Shown here in pieces: positions 37,612-46,816 of a stretch of DNA of 64,000 nt. Numbering within the stretch: position 1 is the first letter of the stretch; every line of letters begins with the position of its first letter. The stretch is from positions 434,001 to 498,000 of the forward strand of contig JADJBR010000007.1 of assembly GCA_016703645.1 (NCBI GenBank), read 5' to 3'. A program made the position numbers and the translations under genes. A model generated the notes under the pieces. The model made no database searches. It was not told the DNA's origin and worked only from the letters and a program-made list of their open reading frames with translations. This stretch comes from Zoogloea sp. (lineage in GTDB: Bacteria > Pseudomonadota > Gammaproteobacteria > Burkholderiales > Rhodocyclaceae).

Positions 37612-39044
37612 CGAGCCTCTCCTGCTCCGGGCAGCGCCACCGGCAACTCGTCCAGCTGCGCGGCCTCGATACGCTGGAAATGGGCGCTGATCTTGCGCGA
37701 CGAGGTCTGCACTTCGGCCACGTCCTCGCCGGCCTGGCGGATATGGGTGGCGAGCTTTTGCATGCGTTCGTCGAAACGGTTGAAATCCTTGGCCAGCTTG
37801 CCGAGGGCATCCTTGATGACATGGATCTGCTTGCGTGTCTCCACATCCTTGAGCACCGCCCGGGCCGTGTTGAGCACCGCCATCAGGGTAGTGGGTGACA
37901 CGATCCACACCCGGCGCGTCATGGCATAGGCCACCACTTCCGGATGGTAGGCGTGGATCTCGGCAAAAACCGCCTCGGCCGGGATGAACATCACCGCGCC
38001 GTCGGAGGTCACTTCCGGGAGGATGTACTTGCCGGCAATGGCATCCACGTGCTTCTTCACGTCATTGCGAAAGGCCGTCTGGGCGGCGCGGCGCTCCAGG
38101 TCGCCCACCTCGCCCTCGAACATGCGGTGGTAGTTCTCGAGGGGAAACTTGGAGTCCACCACCACCATGCCGGTGGGCTCGGGCAGGCGCAGCACACAGT
38201 CGGCGCGGGTGCCGTTGGGCAGGGAATACTGGAAGTCGAAGGCCTCCGGCGGCAGGGCATTGCGCACCAGGGCTTCCAGCTGAACCTCGCCAAAGGCACC
38301 CCGGGCGCGCTTGTCGCCGAGCAGCTCCTGCAGGCTGACCACGTTGGTGGTCAGGTCACCGATCTTCTTCTGGGCCTCGTCGATGGTGGCGAGGCGGGCC
38401 ATCACGCTGGTGAAGGTCTCGTTGGTCTTGCGGAAGCCCTCGTCGAGCCGCTGATTCACATGCCCGGTGATGGCCTCGAGCCGCTCGCCGACAGTGCGGT
38501 TCATGGCTTCGATGCTGTGGGTGAGTTGCTCGGAGGCGGCCTTGAGCCCGCCCTGCAGCAGCTCCCGGTCGGCACGGGCGTGTTCAGAGAGGGTCTTGAG
38601 CGTTTCAGCCATCATCTCGCTGCGCAGCTTTTCCTGCCCGGCGGCGATGGCGCCGGCCAGCTCGGCCAGACGCAGGGCGGTGCCCTCCTGGTGCTTGCCG
38701 AGTTGCCCGACGAAGGCCAGGTGGAGCTGCTGGAGGGCGTGCCGGGAGGCCAGCTCACCACCCTCGATACGCTCGCGCAGGCGATCGGTCTCGCCCGCCA
38801 CCATGTCCATCACCCGATCGCTGGCCGTGGTGGAGGCAGCCTGCAGCTCACGCACGAAATGCAGCTGCTGGTGCCCGAAGAGGCTCTCGAGGCGGGCGCC
38901 GAGCTCCTCGGCCAGCGTCTCGCGCCCGTGCTCCAGCCGGCGCAGCCTGAGGATCAGGTAGACCAGGCCGGCGAAGACCAGGACAAGGGCGGCAAACAGC
39001 CAGGGGATAAGGGCAGACAGAACAGGGGCGGACTCGGAATTCAT
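37608..39044 (-). CDS. rmuC: DNA recombination protein RmuC
   Basis: 478 residues. N-terminal membrane helix (LIPWLFAALVLVFAGLVYLI), a long coiled coil (about 40-220), then the RmuC nuclease-like domain: LLGDKRARGAFGEVQLE, RADCVLRLPEP, VVVDSKFPLENY, YAMTRRVWIVSPTTLMAVL. It is implicated in limiting inversions at short repeats. It precedes the secreted-protein and capA-like genes with a four-base overlap. Confidence 0.94.
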   Translation of the reverse strand: MNSESAPVLSALIPWLFAALVLVFAGLVYLILRLRRLEHGRETLAEELGARLESLFGHQQLHFVRELQAASTTASDRVMDMVAGETDRLRERIEGGELASRHALQQLHLAFVGQLGKHQEGTALRLAELAGAIAAGQEKLRSEMMAETLKTLSEHARADRELLQGGLKAASEQLTHSIEAMNRTVGERLEAITGHVNQRLDEGFRKTNETFTSVMARLATIDEAQKKIGDLTTNVVSLQELLGDKRARGAFGEVQLEALVRNALPPEAFDFQYSLPNGTRADCVLRLPEPTGMVVVDSKFPLENYHRMFEGEVGDLERRAAQTAFRNDVKKHVDAIAGKYILPEVTSDGAVMFIPAEAVFAEIHAYHPEVVAYAMTRRVWIVSPTTLMAVLNTARAVLKDVETRKQIHVIKDALGKLAKDFNRFDERMQKLATHIRQAGEDVAEVQTSSRKISAHFQRIEAAQLDELPVALPGAGEAR

Positions 39045-39073
39045 CGCCGAAGTATACCGCCCTCACCTGTAAA

Positions 39074-41572
39074 TTAGTTCAGCGCCCGCAGGCTGACCAG
39101 GGGCGGCTGGGCCAGCAGATGGCGCGTACCCACCCAGCCCGCCACGGTCACCACCAGCACGCCGGCCAGCGCGCCGACACCCAGCGGCAGCACACTGGGC
39201 ACGTAGGGCAGTTTGAACACGAAATGCCCCAGGGCCCAGCCGATACCCGTGGCCCCAGCCCCGGCCAACACACCGGCCACGAGGCCAAGCACCGCAAACT
39301 CGGCCAGCAGGGCCGACCTGAGCTGGGCGTTGCGTGCCCCCAGGGTACGCAGGATGGCGAGTTCCTTTTCACGCTCGTCGTGGGTCGCCTGTAATGCCCC
39401 GAAGAGCACGACGACGCCGGCCACCACCGCAAAGCCGAACACGAACTGCACCGCAGCGATGAGTTTCTCCACCATTCCGCGCACCTGGCCGACCACCGCC
39501 GCCACGTCGATGACAGTGAAATTGGGGAAAGCGGCGACGATGCGGTTGGCAAACTCCAGCTCTGATGGAGGCAGATAGAAGCTGGTGATGTAGCTCGCAG
39601 GGAAGGATTCGAGCATGCCCTGCCCGGCGATAACGAAGAAGTTCACCCGCATGGAGTCCCAGTCGAGCTTGCGCAGGCTGGTGATGCGCGCCTCGCTACG
39701 GGTGCCGGCAATCTCGAAGGTCAGCATGTCGCCCATGACCAGCCCGAGGGTCTGGGCCAGGCCCTGCTCCACCGAGAACTGGGGCGTGGTGTCGGACCCA
39801 TGCCAGCGCCCGGCAGCGACACTGTTGCCATCGGGCAGGCGGGCGTCGAAGGAGAGATTGAAGTCCCGGTCCACCAGGCGCCGGGCGCGATCCTCGGTGT
39901 AATCATCCGGCCCCACCGGGCGGCCATTCACGGCCACCAGGCGACCACGGATCATGGGCTGCAGTGCCGGCTCCCGGCGTCCCGCATCCTTGAAGAACTG
40001 ACGCACACCCTCCACCTGATCGGGCTGGATGTTGATGACGAAACGGTTGGGTGCATCGGCGGGGGTGGCTTGTTGCCAGTTGGTCAGCAGATCGCCCCGC
40101 ACCAGGGTCAGCAGCAACAGGGCCGTCAGACCCATGCCCAGGGCCAGCACCTGCACCAAGCTGGCCACCGGCCGGCGGCGCAGGGAGGCGATGCCGTAGC
40201 GCCAGCCACTGCTGGCCACGCCACGCACCCGACCAAGGGCCGCCAGCACCAACCCACCCACGGCGGCATAAACGGCAAAGGCCAGGGCAAAACCGCCCAC
40301 CACCCAGGCCCCAAGCAGCCAATCCCGGGCAATCCCCACCAGCAGACCGGCCAGCAACAGCGCGCCGATGGCCCAGGCCACGCCTTCCCGGGCAGCCATG
40401 CCGTCCCATTCGCGGCGCAGCACCCGCAAGGTGGGCACCCGGCCGAGGCGGATCAGCGGCGGCAGGGCAAAGCCAAGCAACAAGAGCATGGACACCGCAA
40501 GCCCGTGCAGCACGGGCCAGAACCCCGGCGGCGGCAAGGGGAAGCCCACCAGCTCGCCCAGCAGGCTGTTGAGCACGAATTGCACGGCGAAACCCAGCGC
40601 ACACCCCGCCACCCCGGCCGCCAGGCCGAGCAGGGCAAACTCGCCAATGAACATCGCCATGAGCTGCGCTTGCCCGGCGCCCATGCAACGCATCACGGCG
40701 CATCCATCCAGGTGACGCTCCACGAAGCGCCGGGTGGCCAGACCCACCGCCACCGCCGCCAGCACCACGGCCAGCATTGCCGCAAAGCGCAGGAAGCGCT
40801 CGGTACGATCAAGGATGGAGCGCACTTCGGGACGGGCGTTGTCCACCGTCTCCAGGGTCTCGCCCCGCTTCAGGCGGGCCTTGGCCCAGGTTTCAAAGGC
40901 GGCGATGTCCCGGGCTTCACCTGCGAGATGCAGCCGATGGAAGGCGCGGCTGCCGGGCTGGATGAGCGCGGTGGCAGGCAGATCGGCTGCGTTGATCACC
41001 AGCCGCGGCAGCAGGCTGAAGAAGTTGGCGCCCCGGTCGGATTCAAAGGACAGCACGGCAGCCATACGCAGGCGCGAGGCACCCAGCCCCACCATGTCGC
41101 CGGGGCGTGCCCCCAGGGCGCTGGCCAGACGCTCATCCAGCCACAGCTCGCCGGGGGCCGGAATGCCCGTCGCCGGGGCATCGGGCTGGTTGAGGCCGGG
41201 GGCGATACGGATCGTGCCGCGCAGCGGGTGGCCGTCTTCCACCACCTTCACGCCAGCAAGTTGCGCACCTTCGGCGGTGCTGGCCATGCTGGTGAAGGTG
41301 CTGGACACCGCGGATTTCAGGCCGAGCCGGCTGGCTTCGGCCCGGTAGGCGGGGTCGAGAGCATGATCTGACACCAGCACCAGGTCGCCGCCGAGAAGCT
41401 GATTGGCTTCACGCCCGAGGGCCTGGGCGACCCGGTCGGTGAAGAAGCCGACACTGGTCAGGCTGGCGACGGCAATGACCAGGGCGACCACGAGCAGGCC
41501 GAGTTCTCCGGCCCGCAGGTCGCGGCGCAGCATGCGGAAGGACTGGGAAAGGGCAGGCAGGAATTGCTTCAT
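39074..41572 (-). CDS. FtsX-type ABC transporter permease (YbbP-like)
   Basis: 832 residues with two FtsX/MacB-type permease halves. An N-terminal helix (LGLLVVALVIAVASLTSVGF) leads to a periplasmic domain, a first helix set (from about residue 260, with GCAVMRCMGAGQAQLMAMFI) and a central block near 400-490. A second periplasmic domain and a C-terminal helix set (ELAILRTLGARNAQLRSALL) follow. Architecture and length match YbbP, which works with an ATPase (YbbA) and often the esterase TesA. Neither partner is adjacent; the neighbours are rmuC and an M20 hydrolase. Confidence 0.9.
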   Translation of the reverse strand: MKQFLPALSQSFRMLRRDLRAGELGLLVVALVIAVASLTSVGFFTDRVAQALGREANQLLGGDLVLVSDHALDPAYRAEASRLGLKSAVSSTFTSMASTAEGAQLAGVKVVEDGHPLRGTIRIAPGLNQPDAPATGIPAPGELWLDERLASALGARPGDMVGLGASRLRMAAVLSFESDRGANFFSLLPRLVINAADLPATALIQPGSRAFHRLHLAGEARDIAAFETWAKARLKRGETLETVDNARPEVRSILDRTERFLRFAAMLAVVLAAVAVGLATRRFVERHLDGCAVMRCMGAGQAQLMAMFIGEFALLGLAAGVAGCALGFAVQFVLNSLLGELVGFPLPPPGFWPVLHGLAVSMLLLLGFALPPLIRLGRVPTLRVLRREWDGMAAREGVAWAIGALLLAGLLVGIARDWLLGAWVVGGFALAFAVYAAVGGLVLAALGRVRGVASSGWRYGIASLRRRPVASLVQVLALGMGLTALLLLTLVRGDLLTNWQQATPADAPNRFVINIQPDQVEGVRQFFKDAGRREPALQPMIRGRLVAVNGRPVGPDDYTEDRARRLVDRDFNLSFDARLPDGNSVAAGRWHGSDTTPQFSVEQGLAQTLGLVMGDMLTFEIAGTRSEARITSLRKLDWDSMRVNFFVIAGQGMLESFPASYITSFYLPPSELEFANRIVAAFPNFTVIDVAAVVGQVRGMVEKLIAAVQFVFGFAVVAGVVVLFGALQATHDEREKELAILRTLGARNAQLRSALLAEFAVLGLVAGVLAGAGATGIGWALGHFVFKLPYVPSVLPLGVGALAGVLVVTVAGWVGTRHLLAQPPLVSLRALN

Positions 41573-41595
41573 GGGGTCTCAGGCAGCGCCACCGC

Positions 41596-41623
41596 AAAAA
41601 GATTCCGGCCGAGGCCGGAATCT
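41596..41623 (-). terminator. rho-independent terminator after the M20 hydrolase gene
   Basis: An inverted repeat AGATTCCGGCC / GGCCGGAATCT (41600-41623) followed on the minus strand by TTTTT (41600-41596). It is placed between the M20 hydrolase stop (41636) and the permease start (41572), separating the two transcription units. Confidence 0.85.
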
Positions 41624-41635
41624 GCTGCCACCGGC

Positions 41636-42808
41636 TCAGGCTGCAAGCGCAAGCCAGCGCTGCACCAGCCGAACCCAGTAGGCCACACCGAAGGGAATCG
41701 CCGAGTCGTTGAAGTCGTAGTGGGGATTGTGCAGGGTGCAGCCCCCCTCCCCCGGCCCGTTGCCCAGCCAGATGTAGCAGCCGGGCTTCTCCTGCAGGAA
41801 GTAGGCAAAATCCTCGGCGCCCATGCTGGGCTTCGGATCAATACTCACCTTGCCCTCGCCGCAAACTTCGGCTGCCACCCGGGCGCAGAACTCGGCCTCG
41901 GGCACGGTATTGATGGTCGGGGGGTAGCCGCGCCGGTAGTCGAAGTTCACATTGGCACCGAAGGCCGCGCCCACCCCGGCGCAGACGCGCTGCATGGTGT
42001 CTTCGACCATGGCCTCAACCTCCGGCCGGAAGGCCCGCACGGTGCCACTGATGCGGGCGATGTCGGGGATCACGTTGTAGGCGTCCCCGGCATGGAACTG
42101 GGTGACCGATAGCACGGCTGCGTCCTGGGGGTCCCGGTTGCGGCTGACCACCGATTGGAGCGCCTGGACCAAAGCGGCACCTGCCAGCACCGGGTCGATA
42201 CCCTGGTGGGGCATGGCGGCATGGGCGCCATGCCCCTTGATCTCGATGTCGAAACGATCGGCGCAGGCCATTACGGGGCCGCGATGCACGGCGATCTCGC
42301 CGAGGGGCAGGCCGGGCCAATTGTGCAGGCCGAACACGGCTTCCATGGGAAAACGCTCGAAGAGGCCATCGGCGATCATCGCCGGCGCACCGCCCTCCCC
42401 TTCTTCGGCGGGCTGGAACAAAAACACCACGGTACCGTCGAAATCCGGGTTCTTGGCCAGATGCGCCGCCGCCCCCAGCAGCATGGCCGTGTGGCCGTCG
42501 TGGCCGCAGGCGTGCATCCGCCCGGGGTGGCGGGAGTGGTGGTTGAAGTCGTTCTTCTCCTGGATGGGCAGCGCATCCATGTCGGCCCGCAGGCCGATGG
42601 CGCGGCCACTGGTGCCGGCCCTGAGCACGCCGACGACGCCGGTCTTGCCCACCCCGGTGTGGGTTTCGATGCCCAGAGCACGCAGGCGCTCAGCCACAAT
42701 GGCGGCGGTGCGGTGCTCCTCGAAGGCCAGCTCCGGATGGGCGTGGATGTCCCGGCGGATGGCGGTGATTTCGGCGTGATCGGCCCGCAGTTTTTCTAGA
42801 AGGTGCAT
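41636..42808 (-). CDS. M20 family amidohydrolase (hippurate hydrolase / N-acyl amino acid amidase type)
   Basis: 390 residues. Metal-site motifs GLRADMDALPI, GRMHACGHDGHTAMLLGAA, LFQPAEEGEGGAPAMI (catalytic Glu) and PSMGAEDFAYFLQ, with the dimerisation domain GHGAHAAMPHQGIDP. The family hydrolyses N-acyl or N-benzoyl amino acids; the substrate cannot be told. The start at MHLLEKLRADH was preferred over an upstream in-frame Met without homology. It is divergent from the deacetylase gene at 42906. Confidence 0.92.
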   Translation of the reverse strand: MHLLEKLRADHAEITAIRRDIHAHPELAFEEHRTAAIVAERLRALGIETHTGVGKTGVVGVLRAGTSGRAIGLRADMDALPIQEKNDFNHHSRHPGRMHACGHDGHTAMLLGAAAHLAKNPDFDGTVVFLFQPAEEGEGGAPAMIADGLFERFPMEAVFGLHNWPGLPLGEIAVHRGPVMACADRFDIEIKGHGAHAAMPHQGIDPVLAGAALVQALQSVVSRNRDPQDAAVLSVTQFHAGDAYNVIPDIARISGTVRAFRPEVEAMVEDTMQRVCAGVGAAFGANVNFDYRRGYPPTINTVPEAEFCARVAAEVCGEGKVSIDPKPSMGAEDFAYFLQEKPGCYIWLGNGPGEGGCTLHNPHYDFNDSAIPFGVAYWVRLVQRWLALAA

Positions 42809-42905
42809 GATGCGTCCCGACGATAGGCGGCCCCGGCGGCCGTTATGGAGAAATGATAGCAGCGGGGCACGCCCCCGCTCCACCGCAAGAAGCAGACTCA
42901 ACCGA

Positions 42906-43826
42906 ATGAAACTTTTCTACGCCGACCACTTCGTGCTGCCCCTCCCCGAGGGGCATCGCTTTCCGATGGAAAAATACGCCCGCCTGCGGGAGCGCCTGAT
43001 GGGCTCCGGTCTGTTCGGGGCCGATGACTTCCATGTTCCCGAGGCCGCCAGTGATTCCGAGCTGCTCCGCGCCCACGATGCCGGCTACGTGCAGCGGGTT
43101 GTCCGCGGCACCCTGGACAAGAACGACATCCGGCGCATCGGCTTTCCCTGGTCGGAGGCCATGGTGGAGCGCTCCCGGCGCTCTGCCGGCGCCACGCTGG
43201 CGGCCTGCAGGGCGGCGCTGGAGGACGGTTGCGCCGCCAACCTGGCCGGCGGCACCCACCACGCCTTCCGCGACCGGGGCGAAGGCTTCTGTGTCTTCAA
43301 CGACGCTGCCATCGCCGCCCTGGCCATGCGCGCCGAGGGCCGGGTCGAGCGGGTGGCGATCATCGACTGCGACGTGCATCAGGGCAACGGCACCGCCGCC
43401 ATTCTGGCCAACCGGCCAGAGTGCTTTACCTTCAGCATCCATGGTGCCCGCAACTACCCCTTCGACAAGGAGTGCAGCGATCTGGACGTGGAACTGCCCG
43501 ACGGCACCACTGACGACACCTACCTCACCGCCCTGCAGGCTGCCCTCGGGCCGGTGTTTGCCCGGGGAAAGCCCGACATGGTGATCTACCTGGCGGGCGC
43601 CGACCCCTACGAGGACGATCGCCTGGGCCGGCTCAAGCTCACCAAGGCCGGTCTGGCCGAACGGGACCAGTTGGTCTTCGACAAGGTCCGCCAACGCGGC
43701 CTGCCCATCGCCATCGCCATGGCCGGCGGCTACGCCCGCAACATCGACGACACCGTGGAAATCCACACCAATACGGTATGCGCGGCGGCACGCCACTTCC
43801 GTGCGCGTCAATCTGCCTCGCTATAA
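42906..43826 (+). CDS. histone deacetylase family protein
   Basis: 306 residues. Zinc deacetylase fold: NLAGGTHHAFRDRGEGFCVF (His-His dyad), IIDCDVHQGNGTA (metal Asp and His), LAGADPYEDDRLGRLKLT (metal Asp) and AMAGGYARN. Bacterial members act on acetylated polyamines, acetoin-related proteins or other acyl-lysines; the substrate is unknown. The short-loop form (DPYEDD) fits the class IV/HDAC-like bacterial proteins. Followed by the MoxR/VWA pair after 30 bp. Confidence 0.92.
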   Translation: MKLFYADHFVLPLPEGHRFPMEKYARLRERLMGSGLFGADDFHVPEAASDSELLRAHDAGYVQRVVRGTLDKNDIRRIGFPWSEAMVERSRRSAGATLAACRAALEDGCAANLAGGTHHAFRDRGEGFCVFNDAAIAALAMRAEGRVERVAIIDCDVHQGNGTAAILANRPECFTFSIHGARNYPFDKECSDLDVELPDGTTDDTYLTALQAALGPVFARGKPDMVIYLAGADPYEDDRLGRLKLTKAGLAERDQLVFDKVRQRGLPIAIAMAGGYARNIDDTVEIHTNTVCAAARHFRARQSASL

Positions 43827-43856
43827 TCAGGACAAGACCCCTACAAGGATTCCCCG

Positions 43857-44699
43857 ATGCGCTTCGAAGGCTCCGACAATTACGTCACCACCCCGGATCT
43901 GATGCTGGCCGTCAACGCCGCCATCCGCCTGCAGCGCCCGCTCCTGATCAAGGGCGAGCCGGGCACCGGCAAGACCATGCTGGCCGAAGAGGTGGCCGCG
44001 GCCCTGGGCATGCCGCTGCTGCAGTGGCACATCAAGTCCACCACCAAGGCCCAGCAGGGGCTGTATGAATACGATGCCGTGTCGCGCCTGCGCGATTCCC
44101 AGCTGGGTAACGACAAGGTCAAGGACATCTCCAACTACATCGTCAAGGGCACCCTGTGGCAGGCCTTCGAGGCCGACGTGCCCACCGTGGTGCTGATCGA
44201 CGAGATAGACAAGGCGGACATCGAGTTTCCCAACGACCTGCTGCGCGAACTCGATCGCATGGAGTTCCACGTTTACGAGACGCGCGAGACGGTCAAGGCC
44301 CGCCACCGCCCCATCGTATTCATCACCTCCAACAACGAGAAGGAGCTGCCCGACGCCTTCCTGCGCCGCTGCTTCTTCCACTACATCAAGTTCCCCGATC
44401 GGGACACCATGCAGCGCATCGTCGATGTGCACTTCCCCGGCATCAAGCAGGCCCTGCTCAAGGAAGCACTGGAAGTTTTCTTCGGCCTGCGCGAAGTCCC
44501 CGGCCTGAAGAAGAAGCCCTCCACCTCCGAGCTGATCGACTGGCTCAAGCTGCTGGTGGCCGAAGAGATCCCTGTTGAAGCGCTGCGCTCGCCGGACCAG
44601 AAGGCCAGCATTCCGCCCCTGCACGGCGCCCTGCTGAAGAACGAGCAGGACATGCATCTCTTCGAGCGCCTGGTGTTCATGGCCCAGCGCAACCGCTGA
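43857..44699 (+). CDS. MoxR-type AAA+ ATPase
   Basis: 280 residues. Walker A KGEPGTGKTMLAEE, Walker B VVLIDEIDKADIEF, sensor 1 VFITSNNEKELPDAFLRRC with arginine finger, then a short lid domain. MoxR ATPases act as chaperones that insert cofactors or assemble complexes with VWA-domain partners; the VWA gene follows after 13 bp. AAGGA (about 43845) precedes the ATG. Confidence 0.94.
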   Translation: MRFEGSDNYVTTPDLMLAVNAAIRLQRPLLIKGEPGTGKTMLAEEVAAALGMPLLQWHIKSTTKAQQGLYEYDAVSRLRDSQLGNDKVKDISNYIVKGTLWQAFEADVPTVVLIDEIDKADIEFPNDLLRELDRMEFHVYETRETVKARHRPIVFITSNNEKELPDAFLRRCFFHYIKFPDRDTMQRIVDVHFPGIKQALLKEALEVFFGLREVPGLKKKPSTSELIDWLKLLVAEEIPVEALRSPDQKASIPPLHGALLKNEQDMHLFERLVFMAQRNR

Positions 44700-44712
44700 G
44701 CCCGCCTGAACC

Positions 44713-45891
44713 ATGCTTATCGACTTCTTCCTCCATCTGAAGACCCGCAAGCTGCCGGTGTCCACCAAGGAGTTCCTGACCTTGCTCGAAGCCATCCAGG
44801 CCGGCCTGGCGGGGCACAGCATGGAGGACTTCTACTTCCTGGCCCGCAGCAGCCTGATCAAGGACGAATCCCACTTCGACCGCTTTGACCAGGCCTTCGG
44901 TGAGTACTTCAAGGGCATCGAAGCCATCCCCGGGCTTGAGGTGGATCTTCCCGAGGAATGGCTGAAGGCCATGATGCAGAAGCACCTGACACCGGAGGAA
45001 AAGGCAAGGCTGGAGAAACTCGGCTGGGACAAGCTGATGGAGGAGTTCCGGAACCGCCTCAAGGAGCAAAAAGGCCGGCACCAGGGCGGCTCGAAATGGG
45101 TCGGCACCGGCGGCACCTCGCCCTTCGGCAACAGTGGCTATCACCCGGAAGGCATCCGCGTGGGCGGTGAGTCGGCCGGCAATCGCACTGCGGTGAAGGT
45201 GTGGGACCAGCGGGAATACCGCAATCTGGACGACAGCGTGGAACTGGGTACCCGCAACATCAAGGTGGCCCTGCGCCGGCTACGCCGCTTTGCCCGCCTC
45301 GGAGCGCCGGATGAACTGGACCTGGACGGCACCATCGCCGCCACCGCCCGCAATGCCGGCTACCTGGATCTGCTGATGCGGCCGGAGCGCCACAATGCGG
45401 TGAAGGTGCTGATCTTCTTCGATGTGGGCGGCTCCATGGACGACCACGTGAAGGTGTGCGAGGAGCTGTTCTCGGCCTGCCGCACCGAGTTCAAGCACAT
45501 GGAGTACTTCTACTTCCACAACTGCGTGTATGACCACGTGTGGCGGGACAGCTTCCGGCGCCACTCGGAGCGCACCCCGACCCTCGACGTGATCCACAAG
45601 TACGGGCCGGAGTACAAGCTGATCTTCGTGGGCGACGCTACCATGAGCCCTTACGAGATCCTCCAGCCCAACGGCTCCATCGAGTACAGCAACACCGAGG
45701 CCGGTGCCGTGTGGCTGCGCCGCCTGGCCGACGCCTACCCTTCCATGGCCTGGCTCAATCCCGAAGCGGAACGCACCTGGGATTACCGCCAGTCCATCGG
45801 GATCATTCGGCAGATACTCGGGGAAAGGATGTTTCCCCTGACCCTGGATGGCCTCACCCGGGCCATCAGCCACCTGTCACGCAAGCATTAG
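44713..45891 (+). CDS. VWA domain-containing CoxE-like protein
   Basis: 392 residues. N-terminal helical region (LPVSTKEFLTLLEAIQAGLA), a basic linker, and a C-terminal von Willebrand A domain with the MIDAS-type DxGxS motif (LIFFDVGGSMDDHVK) and later SYEILQP-like (MSPYEILQPNGS) blocks. Partner of the upstream MoxR ATPase, as in the CoxD/CoxE and other MoxR-VWA pairs. The client is unknown; no carbon monoxide dehydrogenase gene is near. Confidence 0.92.
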   Translation: MLIDFFLHLKTRKLPVSTKEFLTLLEAIQAGLAGHSMEDFYFLARSSLIKDESHFDRFDQAFGEYFKGIEAIPGLEVDLPEEWLKAMMQKHLTPEEKARLEKLGWDKLMEEFRNRLKEQKGRHQGGSKWVGTGGTSPFGNSGYHPEGIRVGGESAGNRTAVKVWDQREYRNLDDSVELGTRNIKVALRRLRRFARLGAPDELDLDGTIAATARNAGYLDLLMRPERHNAVKVLIFFDVGGSMDDHVKVCEELFSACRTEFKHMEYFYFHNCVYDHVWRDSFRRHSERTPTLDVIHKYGPEYKLIFVGDATMSPYEILQPNGSIEYSNTEAGAVWLRRLADAYPSMAWLNPEAERTWDYRQSIGIIRQILGERMFPLTLDGLTRAISHLSRKH

Positions 45892-45893
45892 AC

Positions 45894-46664
45894 TCAGGGC
45901 ACCCGGTAGTTTTCCTGGGTCATGATGTCCACACCGCACTGGAGGTTTTCGATCCAGTCGAGGAAGCGATTGACCATCACCTTGCCCTCGAAGCGGCAGC
46001 CGTGCTGGGGCACGATCATTTCCACATCCAGTTGGCGGACCATGTTCACCCAGAAGCGACAGATCTTGTTGGAGATCATGTAGCGACGGTGGAAGCCGGC
46101 CATGGTGATCACATGGTCGTCGAAGTCGGTTACCGGCTTGGCTGCCTGATCATGGTCGACCAGTGATGCGCCCATGTCACCGGAGAACAGGATCTTGGAC
46201 ACCGGGTCGTAGAACTGGAAGTTGCCTTCGGAGTGCATGAAGTGGGCCGGAAGAGCCTTGATCTTGCTATCGCCGAGGGCGATGTTCATCCCCTCATCAG
46301 GAATGCCGAGGATGCGGGCGGTGTAGTCCTTGCCCGTCGTGAAGTGGGGGATGAAGCGTGTCCACAGACGGGAAATCATCACTTTGCAGTGGGTGGACAC
46401 CATCCACTTGTTGAGGGAGGCGATGATGTCCGGGTCGGCGTGGGTGGCAAAAATGAAATCCAGCCCGCGGGACGGAAAGAAGCGCTGCATGGACATCAGC
46501 AGGCCGTTGTAGGTCATGTTGCCGCCCGGGTCGATCAGGGCCCCGTGATCACCATCGACAATCAGGAACTGATTGCACTGCACGGCATGGTCAGCCTCCT
46601 CGTCCACCAGATCGTAGAAGGCCAGACAGGCATGCTTGCCATTGTTGAAGAGTTCGACAGCCAT
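45894..46664 (-). CDS. ODP-type metallo-beta-lactamase-fold protein (diiron, flavodiiron-like)
   Basis: 256 residues, the diiron beta-lactamase-fold domain of flavodiiron proteins without the flavodoxin part. Metal ligands visible: FATHADPDIIA (His75, Asp77, Asp79), AHFMHSEGNF (His), LFSGDMGAS (Asp) and MIVPQHGCRF (His). Related ODP proteins bind oxygen or NO and serve as sensors. The gene is alone; an FNR-like box lies about 85 bp upstream, in keeping with oxygen or NO control. Confidence 0.88.
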   Translation of the reverse strand: MAVELFNNGKHACLAFYDLVDEEADHAVQCNQFLIVDGDHGALIDPGGNMTYNGLLMSMQRFFPSRGLDFIFATHADPDIIASLNKWMVSTHCKVMISRLWTRFIPHFTTGKDYTARILGIPDEGMNIALGDSKIKALPAHFMHSEGNFQFYDPVSKILFSGDMGASLVDHDQAAKPVTDFDDHVITMAGFHRRYMISNKICRFWVNMVRQLDVEMIVPQHGCRFEGKVMVNRFLDWIENLQCGVDIMTQENYRVP

Positions 46665-46742
46665 GGAAATTGTTACGGGAGTGAAATCGGGTTGTAACTT
46701 TATCCGACTTGCAAGATGTGTAAAACATCACACTCAAAGTCA

Positions 46743-46756
46743 TTGATCGTAGTCAA
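46743..46756 (-). promoter_or_regulatory. FNR/ANR/DNR-like box upstream of the ODP gene
   Basis: TTGAT-CGTA-GTCAA on the plus strand (TTGAC-TACG-ATCAA on the minus strand) matches the FNR consensus TTGAT-N4-ATCAA at nine of ten positions. It lies about 80 bases upstream of the ODP start at 46664. A smaller inverted repeat GATGT-GTAAA-ACATC (46715-46729) lies between. No well-formed -10 was picked out. The divergent secreted-protein gene could share the site. Confidence 0.5.
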
Positions 46757-46816
46757 CGTATTGCCTCGTCACGCGTGACTCTTTGGGGTATCTTGGCCCA
46801 CTTGGTTCATGCATTG

